From Cytobacillus oceanisediminis (GTDB lineage Bacteria; Bacillota; Bacilli; Bacillales; Cytobacillaceae), in contig NZ_SOEE01000006.1 of assembly GCF_004366035.1 (NCBI RefSeq), positions 124,001 to 188,000 on the forward strand: a DNA stretch of 64,000 bases, given 5' to 3'. Shown here piece after piece: positions 25,319 through 34,531 of the stretch (position 1 is its first letter; the number at the start of each line of letters is the position of its first letter). Position numbers and translations under genes: made by a program. The notes beneath the pieces are model-generated. The model was not told the origin of the DNA. It saw only the letters and a program-made list of their open reading frames with translations, and did no database searches.

Positions 25319-25390
25319 TTCAACATATAGATACATAGTTTACATCGTAGCCCAGAAGCGATTGCTTCTTTATATAAGGAGGAAAACCAT

Positions 25391-27478
25391 ATGAAACAAG
25401 ATCCGCAAAACAAAGGTGTAAATGCGCACAGCAAGGACAAGCAGCTTGAAGAATTTCGCATGGATAACACAGGCAAGAAGCTTACGACGAATCAGGGAGT
25501 CAAGGTTTCGGAGGATGAGCATTCGTTAAAAGCTGGTTCCCGTGGCCCGACCTTGATGGAGGACTTTCACTTCAGGGAAAAAATGACGCATTTTGACCAT
25601 GAGCGCATCCCTGAACGGGTTGTCCACGCCCGCGGTTTTGGCGCACATGGCTATTTCCAGGTGTATGAACCCATGACAGAATATACCCGGGCAAAGTTTC
25701 TGCAGGATCCATCTGTCAAAACCCCGGTCTTTGTTCGCTTCTCGACTGTTGCCGGCTCCCGCGGCTCGGCAGACTCTGTACGTGATGCCCGCGGATTTGC
25801 AACGAAGTTTTATACGGAAGAGGGCAACTACGACTTAGTCGGCAATAATATTCCGGTGTTTTTCATTCAGGATGCCATCAAATTCCCGGATCTCGTTCAT
25901 TCATTCAAGCCGGAGCCGCATAACGAAATGCCGCAGGCTTCAACGGCCCATGATACGTTCTGGGATTTTGCCGCCAACAATACTGAAACAGCCCATATGA
26001 TCATGTGGACAATGTCAGACCGTGCCATTCCGCGCAGTTTCCGCATGATGGAGGGATTTGGCGTTCACACGTTCCGATTTGTGAATGAGCTGGGCAAGGC
26101 ACGTTTTGTGAAATTTCACTGGAAGCCTGTTCTTGGCACGCATTCCCTGGTTTTTGATGAAGCCCAAAAACTTGCCGGAAAGGATCCGGATTTCCATCGC
26201 CGTGATCTTTGGGAATCCATCGAAATGGGGGACTACCCTGAATTTGAGCTCGGTGTTCAAATGATTGAGGAGGAAGATGAATTCTCCTTTGATTTTGATA
26301 TTCTGGATGCGACAAAGTTATGGCCGGAGGAAATGGTCCCGGTTAAAATTATCGGGAAAATGACCCTGAACCGCAACCAGGATAATGTATTTGCTGAAAC
26401 AGAGCAGGTCGCCTTCCACCCTGGACATGTAGTACCTGGCATTGACTTTTCAAATGACCCGCTGCTGCAGGGACGTTTATTTTCTTATACCGACACTCAG
26501 CTGATCCGCCTTGGCGGTCCGAACTTCCATGAGCTCCCTATCAATCGTCCGGTGTGCCCGTTCCATAATAATCAATATGACGGCTACCATCGCATGACAA
26601 TTAATAAGGGGCCGGTTGCTTATCATAAAAACTCGATGCAGAATAATGATCCAAGCCCTGCCACAGCAGAAGAGGGAGGCTATGTTCATTATCAGGAAAA
26701 GGTTGAAGGACGAAAGGTACGCCAGCGCAGTGATAGCTTCAAGGACCATTACAGCCAGGCGAAAATGTTCTGGAACAGCATGTCTGAAGTGGAAAAACAG
26801 CATATGATCGAGGCGTTCCGCTTTGAAGTCGGAAAGGTGCAGAACAAGGATGTGAAGCAGCAGGTTGTCGACATGTTCAGCAACGTAGATAGCTTCCTGG
26901 CTGAGCAAATTGCCCGCGGAGTTGGCGCAAAAGTGCCGGAAGCAGTGAATGAATCCAAAGTGACGCTCTCTTCACCAGCATTAAGCCAAATGAATACAGC
27001 CAAATCACCTAAGACCCGAAAAGTCGCCATTCTCGCTGAAAATGGATTCAGCTATTCTGAAGTCAAAAGCGTAATGGAAGCTTTGAAAAGTGCTGGGATC
27101 ATGCCGGAGATTGTCAGCAAAAACCTGGGCATGATCAAAGGAGACGGCGGAGAATTGGAAGTAGTGAAAACATTCCTGACCTCCCACTCCGTTATGTATG
27201 ACGCTATCTATATAGCAGGAGGAAAAGAAAGTGCTGAATCCCTGAAGAAGGTGCCTCAGGCCAAGGAATTCGTCAGCGAAGCTTACAAGCATTTTAAAAC
27301 CATTGCGTTTGGAGGCGAAGGAGCCGAACTGCTGCCTGCAGAAGCAATGGACACGCTGGGGCAATCCCAAACCCTATCGGAAATGGGAATCGTCGAAATC
27401 AAAAGCGGCGATGCATCCGCAAGCGAGAATTTAATTAATAGCATTGCCATGCACCGTCATTGGGGACGTGCCATATAA
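25391..27478 (+). CDS. katE: Large-subunit (clade 2) catalase KatE
   Basis: Haem catalase that breaks down hydrogen peroxide, of the large HPII type. The catalase core spans ~20-500: active-site His in [12 protein letters not shown] (H79), Asn in [10 protein letters not shown] (N152), and the haem-ligand Tyr in RLFSYTDTQ (Y366). A C-terminal flavodoxin/class I amidotransferase-like domain (~545-695, from [15 protein letters not shown]) marks clade 2. At 695 aa it is of normal size. ATG 25391 is 8 nt after AAGGAGG. A sigmaB-type promoter lies upstream, consistent with a stress and stationary-phase enzyme. Confidence 0.95.
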   Translation: MKQDPQNKGVNAHSKDKQLEEFRMDNTGKKLTTNQGVKVSEDEHSLKAGSRGPTLMEDFHFREKMTHFDHERIPERVVHARGFGAHGYFQVYEPMTEYTRAKFLQDPSVKTPVFVRFSTVAGSRGSADSVRDARGFATKFYTEEGNYDLVGNNIPVFFIQDAIKFPDLVHSFKPEPHNEMPQASTAHDTFWDFAANNTETAHMIMWTMSDRAIPRSFRMMEGFGVHTFRFVNELGKARFVKFHWKPVLGTHSLVFDEAQKLAGKDPDFHRRDLWESIEMGDYPEFELGVQMIEEEDEFSFDFDILDATKLWPEEMVPVKIIGKMTLNRNQDNVFAETEQVAFHPGHVVPGIDFSNDPLLQGRLFSYTDTQLIRLGGPNFHELPINRPVCPFHNNQYDGYHRMTINKGPVAYHKNSMQNNDPSPATAEEGGYVHYQEKVEGRKVRQRSDSFKDHYSQAKMFWNSMSEVEKQHMIEAFRFEVGKVQNKDVKQQVVDMFSNVDSFLAEQIARGVGAKVPEAVNESKVTLSSPALSQMNTAKSPKTRKVAILAENGFSYSEVKSVMEALKSAGIMPEIVSKNLGMIKGDGGELEVVKTFLTSHSVMYDAIYIAGGKESAESLKKVPQAKEFVSEAYKHFKTIAFGGEGAELLPAEAMDTLGQSQTLSEMGIVEIKSGDASASENLINSIAMHRHWGRAI

Positions 27479-27485
27479 AATTGAT

Positions 27486-27520
27486 GCCAGCTGCCCGCTA
27501 TCGGACGGCTGGCTTTTTTT
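27486..27520 (+). terminator. Terminator of katE
   Basis: GCCAGC (27486-27491) pairs with GCTGGC (27508-27513), followed by seven T. Confidence 0.8.
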
Positions 27521-27544
27521 CTGAATCCTTGATAGATTAAGGAC

Positions 27545-27777
27545 TGACCGATATAGCTGGAAACTGACCGATAAAATCGAATAGTAACCGATAAATTAAA
27601 ATTATGACCGATAAAGCTGATGAAGTGACCGATAAACGGAAAATTGTTCGGCCATCGTTGAGTTTGGCCGATAAGTCTTAAATTTTGGCCGGTAAAAGCC
27701 CCACATTGGCCGGTATCTTCCTAATTTGGCCGGTGAAACGGCAAAATTGGCCGATAAATACCCCATTTCGGCCGGTT
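27545..27777. repeat. Intergenic array of TGRCCGRTA units with a 20-21 bp period
   Basis: About 12 copies of a 9-mer, TGACCGATA grading into TGGCCGATA and TGGCCGGTA, start at 27545, 27565, 27585, 27605, 27626, (degenerate ~27648), 27665, 27686, 27707, 27727, 27748 and ~27769. The 11-12 nt between units are AT-rich and not conserved. The units change gradually from left to right. The array fills most of the 470-bp gap between katE and the araC gene. The minus strand reads through it as a YRP-type heptad repeat, which I do not regard as a gene. Confidence 0.85.
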
Positions 27778-27948
27778 TTTTCCTGATTCTGCTCCGTCCG
27801 CCAGCAGCCGCATCAAAATTTCCCCAATATGCAGGTATTCCCCTCCTAAAATAAGAATTCTTTAATAACAACCTGCCAAAACAAAGCAAAAAATGACAGG
27901 AAGGCAGAAAAAGAAAACGGTAGGATATAGTCAAGGGAGTGATCAGTA

Positions 27949-28812
27949 ATGTCATGGATCGTATCGCTGCAGAAGGCGATTGATTATATAGAGGAGCATT
28001 TGCTGGATGAGGATCTTTCCATCGGGAAAGCCGCGGAGGAAGCCAACTCCTCCGTATTTCATTTTCAGCGTACATTCGCCATTTTGACTGATATGCCGGT
28101 GGGCGAATATATACGGGGAAGAAGACTGACCCTCGCAGCACAGGAACTGGTCCGAACAGACCGCAAAGTGATTGATCTTGCCTATAAATACGGCTATGAC
28201 ACTCCCGAAGCTTTTACTAAGGCTTTCCGCAGGCAGCATGGCATGACCCCGACTGAAGCAAGAAACTTTTCCGGAAAGCTGAAATCATATAACCGCCTGG
28301 TAATCCAGGTGAGTCTGAAAGGGGCAGAAGCAATGCAATATGCAATTGTCAAAAAAGAAGCTTTTCAAGTAGCAGGAATCAAAAGGGAGTTCTCATTGTG
28401 CAATGAAGAGAATCTGGCCGGCATCCCGAAAATGTGGGATGAAGTAAATAGTAACGGGACCGCTGACAAGCTATTCATGCTGAATAATGGCGAAATTAAA
28501 GGGGTTCTCGGTGTGTGTGTCGATAACCGCAGCAAAAAGCCTGACAGCATGGATTATTGGATTGGGGCAAGCTTCAAAGGAGATAAGCCTGACAGCTTCG
28601 AGTGCCTGGAAGTCCCGGCCTCTAAATGGGCGGTATTCGAAGTGCATGGGGCCATGCCGCATGCCATGCAAAACACCTGGAAAAAAATCTTCTCGGAATG
28701 GTTTCCATCCAGCGGCTATGAGCATGCTGCTGCACCGGAACTGGAAGTCTATTCTGCCGGTAATGCGTCCAATCCTGATTATTATTCAGAGATCTGGATT
28801 CCGGTAAAATAA
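27949..28812 (+). CDS. AraC-family regulator with C-terminal effector-binding domain
   Basis: A 287-aa regulator. The N-terminal double HTH of AraC type (~8-108) contains LSIGKAAEEANSSVFHFQRTF and IDLAYKYGYDTPEAFTKAFRR. A GyrI-like/effector-binding domain (~125-287) follows (YAIVKKEAFQVAGIKREF ... WKKIFSEWFPSSGYE). This is the Rob/YdeE-like layout that senses small molecules. ATG 27949 follows GGGAGTGAT. It stands alone next to the 20-21 bp repeat array; no target is evident. Confidence 0.87.
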   Translation: MSWIVSLQKAIDYIEEHLLDEDLSIGKAAEEANSSVFHFQRTFAILTDMPVGEYIRGRRLTLAAQELVRTDRKVIDLAYKYGYDTPEAFTKAFRRQHGMTPTEARNFSGKLKSYNRLVIQVSLKGAEAMQYAIVKKEAFQVAGIKREFSLCNEENLAGIPKMWDEVNSNGTADKLFMLNNGEIKGVLGVCVDNRSKKPDSMDYWIGASFKGDKPDSFECLEVPASKWAVFEVHGAMPHAMQNTWKKIFSEWFPSSGYEHAAAPELEVYSAGNASNPDYYSEIWIPVK

Positions 28813-28821
28813 ACAGCAATA

Positions 28822-28854
28822 AAACCTGCAGACGCTATATCTGCAGGTTTTTAT
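28822..28854 (+). terminator. Terminator of the araC gene
   Basis: AAACCTGCAGA (28822-28832) pairs with TCTGCAGGTTT (28840-28850), 7-nt loop, T-rich tail. Confidence 0.85.
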
Positions 28855-28893
28855 TTCGTCATAAGCCGATAGGCGGTCTCCCTCCGCTTTTCT

Positions 28894-30408
28894 TTAAACC
28901 TTCCTCTTCGGAATCTTTCCAATCCCAAGCTCCTTCGCTTCTTTCTGCAAGGCCTTGATCAGACTGAAGGTCATTAAAGCCATGATAACGGAAAAAGGAA
29001 GTGCTGCTGCAATCATTGTGTTCTGCAGTGCTTGAAGCCCGCCGGAATAGAGCAGAACCAATGAAATAGCAGCAAGCAATATTCCCCAGACCATTTTTAT
29101 CTTGTTGCCAGGATGGTGTGAGCCATTTGTCGTCATCATTCCCAATACATATGTGCCGGAGTCGGCAGAGGTTATAAAAAACGTACAAATGAGCAGAATG
29201 GCGATAACTGAAAGGATCGTTCCCATCGGCAAGTTCGAAAATACACCAAATAATGCTTCCTCTGTAGCTAATTCGGAAATTTTGGCAACACCATTATACT
29301 CTTGCATTATGGCAGTACCACCAAATGCGGAAAACCATAAGAAGCCTATTAGAGATGGTACAAGTAGGACACCAAATACAAATTCCCGGATTGTTCTTCC
29401 TTTTGAAACGCGTGCGATAAAAATCCCTACGAAAGGTGCCCAGGCAATCCACCAGGCCCAGTAAAATATCGTCCAGCCATTAATCCATTCCCTGACCTCT
29501 GGGTTTAATGGTGCAATTCTTAGGCTCATGCCAGGCAAATTTTGCAGATAAGACCCGAGAGTATTGGTGAACAGGTTTAAGATGAACAAAGAAGGTCCCA
29601 GAAAAAAAGTGAGCAGGAATAGAACCACTGCTAAAATCATATTGGCATTACTCAAGATTTTGATGCCCTTTCCAAGTCCCGACCAGGCGGATATCATGAA
29701 AAGAACTGTAACAATCGCCACGATAATAAACTGGACTGTAATGCTAACCGGTATGCCAAAAAGATAAGACAGCCCTCCGTTAATCTGCACAGCACCAAAT
29801 CCAAGTGTTGTTGCCACGCCAATTACAGTCGCTACAACTGAAAGTATATCAATGACCTTCCCTGCAGCTTTCTGTGTATGGTCACCTAAAATCGGCTTCA
29901 AAGTGGCACTGATTAAACCAGGCTCCCCTTGACGGAAGATAAAGTAAGCCAAAACAAGCGCAACGATACCATAAATGGCCCATGCATGGATTCCCCAATG
30001 GAAATAAGTGTACCTCATGGCATTCCTGATGGCCTGGTCAGTCCCTACTTCCCCGCCTGTTGGAGACCCGACTGCATAATGATAAATCGGTTCAGCAGCA
30101 CCCCAGAAAACAAGCCCGATCCCCATACCAGCACTGAACAGCATCGCAAACCAGGTAGGGCGGGAAAATTCGGGTTTGTCATCCGGCTTCCCGAGCTTAA
30201 TTCTGCCTAATGGACTTATTAAAAAGTACAAATTAACAATAACGATAAATGATACAAGAATTAAATAATACCAGCCGAATTTATCGGTGATAAAAGCCTG
30301 TACATTTGCTGTCACACTTTCCAGCGAATCCGGGACAAAAACACCGAATAAAACAAGCAATAATAAAATGCCAACCGATATATAGAAAACCGTTAAGTTT
30401 TTCTTCAC
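28894..30408 (-). CDS. BCCT-family glycine betaine/choline-type transporter (OpuD-like)
   Basis: A 12-helix secondary transporter of the BCCT family (betaine/carnitine/choline). It has the trans-membrane 8 tryptophan motif in FYWAWWIAWAPFVGIFIARVS, FSAGMGIGLVFWGAAEP in an early helix, and TSADSGTYVLGMM towards the end. The start is placed at GTG 30408, with AAAGGGG ~9 nt upstream, giving 504 aa; an upstream start at 30456 is possible. Likely role: osmoprotectant uptake with sodium. Substrate is not fixed by sequence. Confidence 0.9.
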   Translation of the reverse strand: MKKNLTVFYISVGILLLLVLFGVFVPDSLESVTANVQAFITDKFGWYYLILVSFIVIVNLYFLISPLGRIKLGKPDDKPEFSRPTWFAMLFSAGMGIGLVFWGAAEPIYHYAVGSPTGGEVGTDQAIRNAMRYTYFHWGIHAWAIYGIVALVLAYFIFRQGEPGLISATLKPILGDHTQKAAGKVIDILSVVATVIGVATTLGFGAVQINGGLSYLFGIPVSITVQFIIVAIVTVLFMISAWSGLGKGIKILSNANMILAVVLFLLTFFLGPSLFILNLFTNTLGSYLQNLPGMSLRIAPLNPEVREWINGWTIFYWAWWIAWAPFVGIFIARVSKGRTIREFVFGVLLVPSLIGFLWFSAFGGTAIMQEYNGVAKISELATEEALFGVFSNLPMGTILSVIAILLICTFFITSADSGTYVLGMMTTNGSHHPGNKIKMVWGILLAAISLVLLYSGGLQALQNTMIAAALPFSVIMALMTFSLIKALQKEAKELGIGKIPKRKV

Positions 30409-30548
30409 ATACAATCCCCTTTCTTCACATATCGCTTCCTTTAGGATTAAATACATTTGAAGTAATTATGCGGGTGAAAAAGAAATTTAAAGGAAATTCT
30501 CTTATGCTGAAGAATTTCCATTGTATCAGGACAAGGAGGTAAGAGGAT

Positions 30549-31046
30549 TTGTTAACATTATTCCGCTATAACTGGCAGGTGCGTGATGAATGGTTTGAAT
30601 GGTGCCGGCAGCTCCCGGCCGAGGCGCTTAATGTCAATCGGACCGGAGGAATAGGAGGCATCCTGGAAACCCTTTTTCATATCGTGGATGTAGAATACAG
30701 CTGGATTTGTGTTATCCGGGGCAAGGAAGTAAAAGACCCGCTGTTTTCTGACTATGATCAATTGGAAAAAGTAATCACTCTATCTGAAGAATACCGCAGG
30801 GAATTAGAAAGCTTTTTTCAGGAGGAATGGCCAGTTCCATACAATGAGTTTGTTACACCTCCATGGAAGGAGAGGCAATATAAAAAGGGAGATATCCTGA
30901 ATCATGTTATTGCCCATGAAATCCATCATATCGGCCAGCTGTCTGTATGGGCAAGAGAGATGAATCTAACGCCGATATCAGCAAATCTGATAGGAAGGGA
31001 ATTAAATCAAATAAGGGGAGTGGCAAATGAAGAGAAAATGTCCTGA
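30549..31046 (+). CDS. DinB-family protein
   Basis: A 165-residue DinB-superfamily four-helix bundle with metal-ligand histidines in TLFHIVDVEYSW and in NHVIAHEIHHIGQLSVWARE. The TTG start at 30549 lies 8 nt after AGGAGG. It resembles B. subtilis YjoA/DinB-type damage-associated or thiol-transferase proteins; the activity is unknown. Divergent from the BCCT gene. Confidence 0.82.
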   Translation: MLTLFRYNWQVRDEWFEWCRQLPAEALNVNRTGGIGGILETLFHIVDVEYSWICVIRGKEVKDPLFSDYDQLEKVITLSEEYRRELESFFQEEWPVPYNEFVTPPWKERQYKKGDILNHVIAHEIHHIGQLSVWAREMNLTPISANLIGRELNQIRGVANEEKMS

Positions 31047-31175
31047 TCCAGGGCATTTTTTTTACGGGAAAATTTCAAAAAAATAGTCAAATAGGACATA
31101 TATCACCGAATTAAATAGCGAGTTTCCATAAAATAAGGTTTGGGGGGATTTGAAAATTTTATTGGAGGGGTATGA

Positions 31176-31727
31176 ATGTATCAGCAAATCGCCATGTATG
31201 CGACTGTTTTCTTTGTGTTCCTGCTGGCGCTGGCATTTGCGTTTGTCTACGGTGAATCCAAGCGAAGCGGAGAGTATAGCACCATCCAGAAAAAAGGATA
31301 TAAAATCAGGAAATTCTATTTTCTGGGGCTAATTGCCATTATGGCTTTTGCTACTGTCATGACGCTTGGCAGGCTGCCGTACAACAGCAATCAGGCCGAA
31401 GCGGAAGGCTTAAATGATGCGAAAGTAGTGCAGGTAACTGGAATCCAATATGCGTGGGAGATGAGTGAGGAAACATTCAAAGCAGGGGACAAAGTCCAAT
31501 TTGATGTGACGGCCTCGGACGTTACCCATGGTTTTGGCTTATACAATGAGAATATGGAGCTTGTCGCACAAACTCAGGCTATGCCTGGATATACAAATAC
31601 AGTTTATTATACTTTTAAAGAACCTGGAACTTATCAAATATTATGCCTTGAATACTGTTCAGCCGGACATCATGTGATGGTTAAGGAAATTGTTGTCGAA
31701 CCGGAAGGGGGAGCTTCTTATGAATGA
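31176..31727 (+). CDS. Haem-copper oxidase subunit II (CuA), ba3-like
   Basis: A 183-aa subunit II with two N-terminal helices (~8-26 and ~47-66) and an extracytoplasmic cupredoxin domain. The CuA ligands are intact: H118 in DVTHGFG, then C157, C161, H165 and M168 in CLEYCSAGHHVM. Start ATG 31176, 5 nt after GGAGGGG. The gene overlaps subunit I by 8 bp. It forms a minimal two-gene terminal oxidase with no subunit III or IV next to it, as in B-family oxidases. Confidence 0.9.
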   Translation: MYQQIAMYATVFFVFLLALAFAFVYGESKRSGEYSTIQKKGYKIRKFYFLGLIAIMAFATVMTLGRLPYNSNQAEAEGLNDAKVVQVTGIQYAWEMSEETFKAGDKVQFDVTASDVTHGFGLYNENMELVAQTQAMPGYTNTVYYTFKEPGTYQILCLEYCSAGHHVMVKEIVVEPEGGASYE

Positions 31728-33186
31728 AGCGATTCACCCATTAGCCAAGAAAACAGTGGTCTGGTATCTGGCTGTAACTTCACTTGTCTTAATTCTTATG
31801 ATGATCTTTGGTGTTATTATGCTGATGAATCAGGGTGAAATGATCAGAATCACGCCGCAGTGGTTTTATAAAATCATGACTGCACACGGAACAGGCATGG
31901 TCGGCATTGCTGCATTGGGCGGAACGGCCATTTTATGGTACTTCCTGTCTAAATACGTAAAACTGAACCCTGCCATCCTCATTGTAAATTTTGTTCTTTT
32001 TTTAACAGGAGTCTCGATGGTTCTTATCGCCATTTTTGTCTTTGACTTTTCCGATGGCTGGACATTTTTATTTCCGCTTCCTGCTCAGTCAGCCAAAATG
32101 TATGGGGCGGCAGGGGCGGTATTCTTCTTATCGGGCATGCTGGTTCTTGGCATTGGTTTTTTAATTCTTTATATGTACCTGGCTGCAAGGCTGACAGCAG
32201 TTTATGGGGGCCTTGGAAAGGCACTCGGTTGGGATATCATTTTCAGGGGGAAGAAAGGGTATGGTCCGCCTGCTGCTGTCGTGGCGACAGCCATGGTCAT
32301 CATCACCAATTCGACTGCACTGCTGGCAGGAGCCACGGTGCTGGCGGCATCCCTCGTAAATATTATCAATCCGGCCGTCACGATGGACCCCTTGCTTGCC
32401 AAGCATCTTACCTATGCGTTCGGCCATATCTTTGCGAATTGCACCATCTATATGGCTGTTATTGCCGTCTATGAGGTCCTCCCGGAATATACAAAACGGC
32501 CGTGGAAAGCTAACAAGGTTTTTTTAATTGCGTGGAACTGTTCGACACTCTTTACCTTAATGATCTATACGCACCATTTACTGATGGACTTTGCGGTGCC
32601 AAAATGGATGCTCATCATCGGGCAGGTGTTTTCCTATGCAAACGGGTTGCCCGTTATGGTCGTTACAGCCTACGGAGCGCTGATGATTGTCTATCGCTCG
32701 CGGATGCAATGGGACTTTGCATCAAGCCTGTTTTTCCTGTCCATGTTCGGATGGGTGGCAGGAGCGATTCCGGCTATCATTGATGCCACCATTGTTGTCA
32801 ATCATGTGATGCATAACACGAAATGGGTTCCGGGCCATTTCCATACGTATATGGGAATGGGTGTAGTCGCCATGATTATTGGGTTTATGTACTATTTTAA
32901 TAAGACCGAAGGCAATCAGGAGCACAGGGGGATCGATACGTTCACCATTGCTCTCTATTTTGCCTTTTTTATGGGACTTGTGGGCTCTTTCCTTTATGCA
33001 GGCGGAATCAGTGCACCAAGAAGATGGGCGGAACACCTGCCGCAATGGGTGCTGTCCGACCAGGCAGGCGCAGTCAGCGGAATCTTTATCGTTCTGGCCG
33101 CGATCATCTTCACCGCAAGATTTTTTTCCGGGTTAAGAAGTGTTGGCAGTAAGGTTCCTTACCCAAAAAAATCAGCGGCCAGCTGA
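31720..33186 (+). CDS. Haem-copper oxidase subunit I, b(o/a)3-like B family
   Basis: Catalytic subunit of a respiratory oxygen reductase, 488 aa with at least 12 helices. Low-spin haem His near H56 (MTAHGTGMVG); CuB ligands H236 (YAFGHIFAN) and H285/H286 (IYTHHLLMD); haem His pair H373/H375 (VPGHFHTYMG). At the position of the usual cross-linked Tyr (His+4) there is N240. ATG 31720 is ~9 nt after AAGGGGG. It is coupled to subunit II, and the pair resembles the Bacillus b(o/a)3 alternative oxidase. A terminator follows at 33196. Confidence 0.9.
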   Translation: MNEAIHPLAKKTVVWYLAVTSLVLILMMIFGVIMLMNQGEMIRITPQWFYKIMTAHGTGMVGIAALGGTAILWYFLSKYVKLNPAILIVNFVLFLTGVSMVLIAIFVFDFSDGWTFLFPLPAQSAKMYGAAGAVFFLSGMLVLGIGFLILYMYLAARLTAVYGGLGKALGWDIIFRGKKGYGPPAAVVATAMVIITNSTALLAGATVLAASLVNIINPAVTMDPLLAKHLTYAFGHIFANCTIYMAVIAVYEVLPEYTKRPWKANKVFLIAWNCSTLFTLMIYTHHLLMDFAVPKWMLIIGQVFSYANGLPVMVVTAYGALMIVYRSRMQWDFASSLFFLSMFGWVAGAIPAIIDATIVVNHVMHNTKWVPGHFHTYMGMGVVAMIIGFMYYFNKTEGNQEHRGIDTFTIALYFAFFMGLVGSFLYAGGISAPRRWAEHLPQWVLSDQAGAVSGIFIVLAAIIFTARFFSGLRSVGSKVPYPKKSAAS

Positions 33187-33195
33187 GAAATAGGC

Positions 33196-33226
33196 GCTCT
33201 GGAGATTCTTCTCCAGGGCTTTTCTT
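33196..33226 (+). terminator. Terminator of the oxidase operon
   Basis: GCTCTGGAGA (33196-33205) pairs with TCTCCAGGGC (33210-33219), 4-nt loop, then a T-rich tail. Confidence 0.8.
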
Positions 33227-33273
33227 ATGCTATACTAACAATTAGGAAAATTCTAAATATATAAAGGTGATCT

Positions 33274-34497
33274 ATGAAACAATTTAATTGGAAAATGGCG
33301 TCCTGCCTGCTGACAGGGATTGGAATATCCAGATTGGGAGATTTCATTTACCTGATTGCTATTAATTTGATTGTCTATGACATGACCGGATCAGCTGCTG
33401 CTGTTGCAGGATTATGGATCATAGGGCCACTCACTTCCGTTTTAACCAATTCATGGAGCGGAGGCTTGATAGATCGGAAAAATAAAAAGAGCATTATGAT
33501 TTGGACGGACTTGGCCAGGGCCATGGGTGTAGCTCTGATACCATTTCTCGGAAGCATTGGCTTTATTTATGCAGTCCTCTTACTAATCAGTATGGCGAAG
33601 GCTCTATTTATGCCGGCTTCCGCAACGTATATAGCCAAGCTGGTTCCGATTGAAAGCAGAAAAAGGTTCAACTCCATCAACAGTCTTGTTACCTCAGGCG
33701 CTTTTATCGTGGGGCCAGCTATCGCAGGCGGATTATTTCTGATTGGAACCATCGAAACTGCCATTTTTTTAAATGCGGCTTCCTTTGTCTTTTCGGCTGT
33801 CATCATCTGGGTGCTTCCGGATATGGATAAAGATTTAAAGCCCCCTTTGGTACAAACATCAGCCTATGAAACGCTCCGGGATGATTGGAAGCAGGTTATC
33901 ACGTTTGCTGGGAGAGAAGTTTTTATCATTTCTGTTTACGGGTGTTTCCTGGCATTCGGTTTGTTCTCGCTCGCAATGGATTCCCAGGAGGTTGTTTTTA
34001 TCCAGGATGTTGTGGGGCTGACAGAAGCGGATTATAGTTTCCTTGTCAGCATCAGCGGGATTGGCTTTGCGCTGGGAGCTCTTTTTATCACAATCGTTTC
34101 AAAATTGCTTAGCATCAAACAGCTCATGGGCTATGGCATGCTTTTGACAGCAGTGGGCTATCTGATTTATGCAATGGCAGATTCCTTTATGCTGGTGGTC
34201 ATGGGATTTACTGTACTGGGTATTTTTAATGCTTTTTCAAGTGCGGGATACCAAACCTTTTATCAGAATAATGTGCCTGTGGAAATTATGGGCAGAATGA
34301 CAAGTGTGATCGGTGTCATTCAAAGCTTTGCTCAGATTATCCTGCTCTTTGGAATCGGTGTTCTCGGAGATCTGTTTCCGCTTCGCTATACGATTGTCAT
34401 TTTAGCAGTCCTGAATTTAATCCTTTCTCTTTATGTCTGCCGTCAGCTGCTGAAGCCGGGGAAGCAGCAGTATTTTTCAGAAACAACCCCCGCTTAA
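33274..34497 (+). CDS. MFS transporter
   Basis: A 407-aa, 12-helix MFS protein. Loop 2-3 has GGLIDRKNKKSIMIWTDLAR and helix 5 has SINSLVTSGAFIVGPAIAGG, typical of MFS_3/macrolide-efflux-like exporters. ATG 33274 has AAAGGTG upstream. No regulator is adjacent. Exporter role likely, substrate unknown. Confidence 0.85.
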   Translation: MKQFNWKMASCLLTGIGISRLGDFIYLIAINLIVYDMTGSAAAVAGLWIIGPLTSVLTNSWSGGLIDRKNKKSIMIWTDLARAMGVALIPFLGSIGFIYAVLLLISMAKALFMPASATYIAKLVPIESRKRFNSINSLVTSGAFIVGPAIAGGLFLIGTIETAIFLNAASFVFSAVIIWVLPDMDKDLKPPLVQTSAYETLRDDWKQVITFAGREVFIISVYGCFLAFGLFSLAMDSQEVVFIQDVVGLTEADYSFLVSISGIGFALGALFITIVSKLLSIKQLMGYGMLLTAVGYLIYAMADSFMLVVMGFTVLGIFNAFSSAGYQTFYQNNVPVEIMGRMTSVIGVIQSFAQIILLFGIGVLGDLFPLRYTIVILAVLNLILSLYVCRQLLKPGKQQYFSETTPA

Positions 34498-34525
34498 AAG
34501 AAACGCCGGCCCAATCGGACCGGCG
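34498..34525 (-). terminator. Terminator of the CaCA antiporter gene
   Basis: CGCCGG (34504-34509) pairs with CCGGCG (34520-34525). Read on the minus strand it is followed by TTTCTTTT. Confidence 0.75.
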
Positions 34526-34531
34526 CTGGCA

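Noticed and set aside
27545-27777. CRISPR array
   Set aside because: Units of 9 bp and spacers of 11-12 bp are far too short, units drift in sequence, and no cas genes are present.
27602-28141. Minus-strand 179-codon reading frame with YRP heptad repeats
   Set aside because: It is the translated TGGCCGGTA array plus the antisense of the araC gene, has no binding site, and the repeat is at DNA level with 20-21 bp spacing that does not hold a reading frame.
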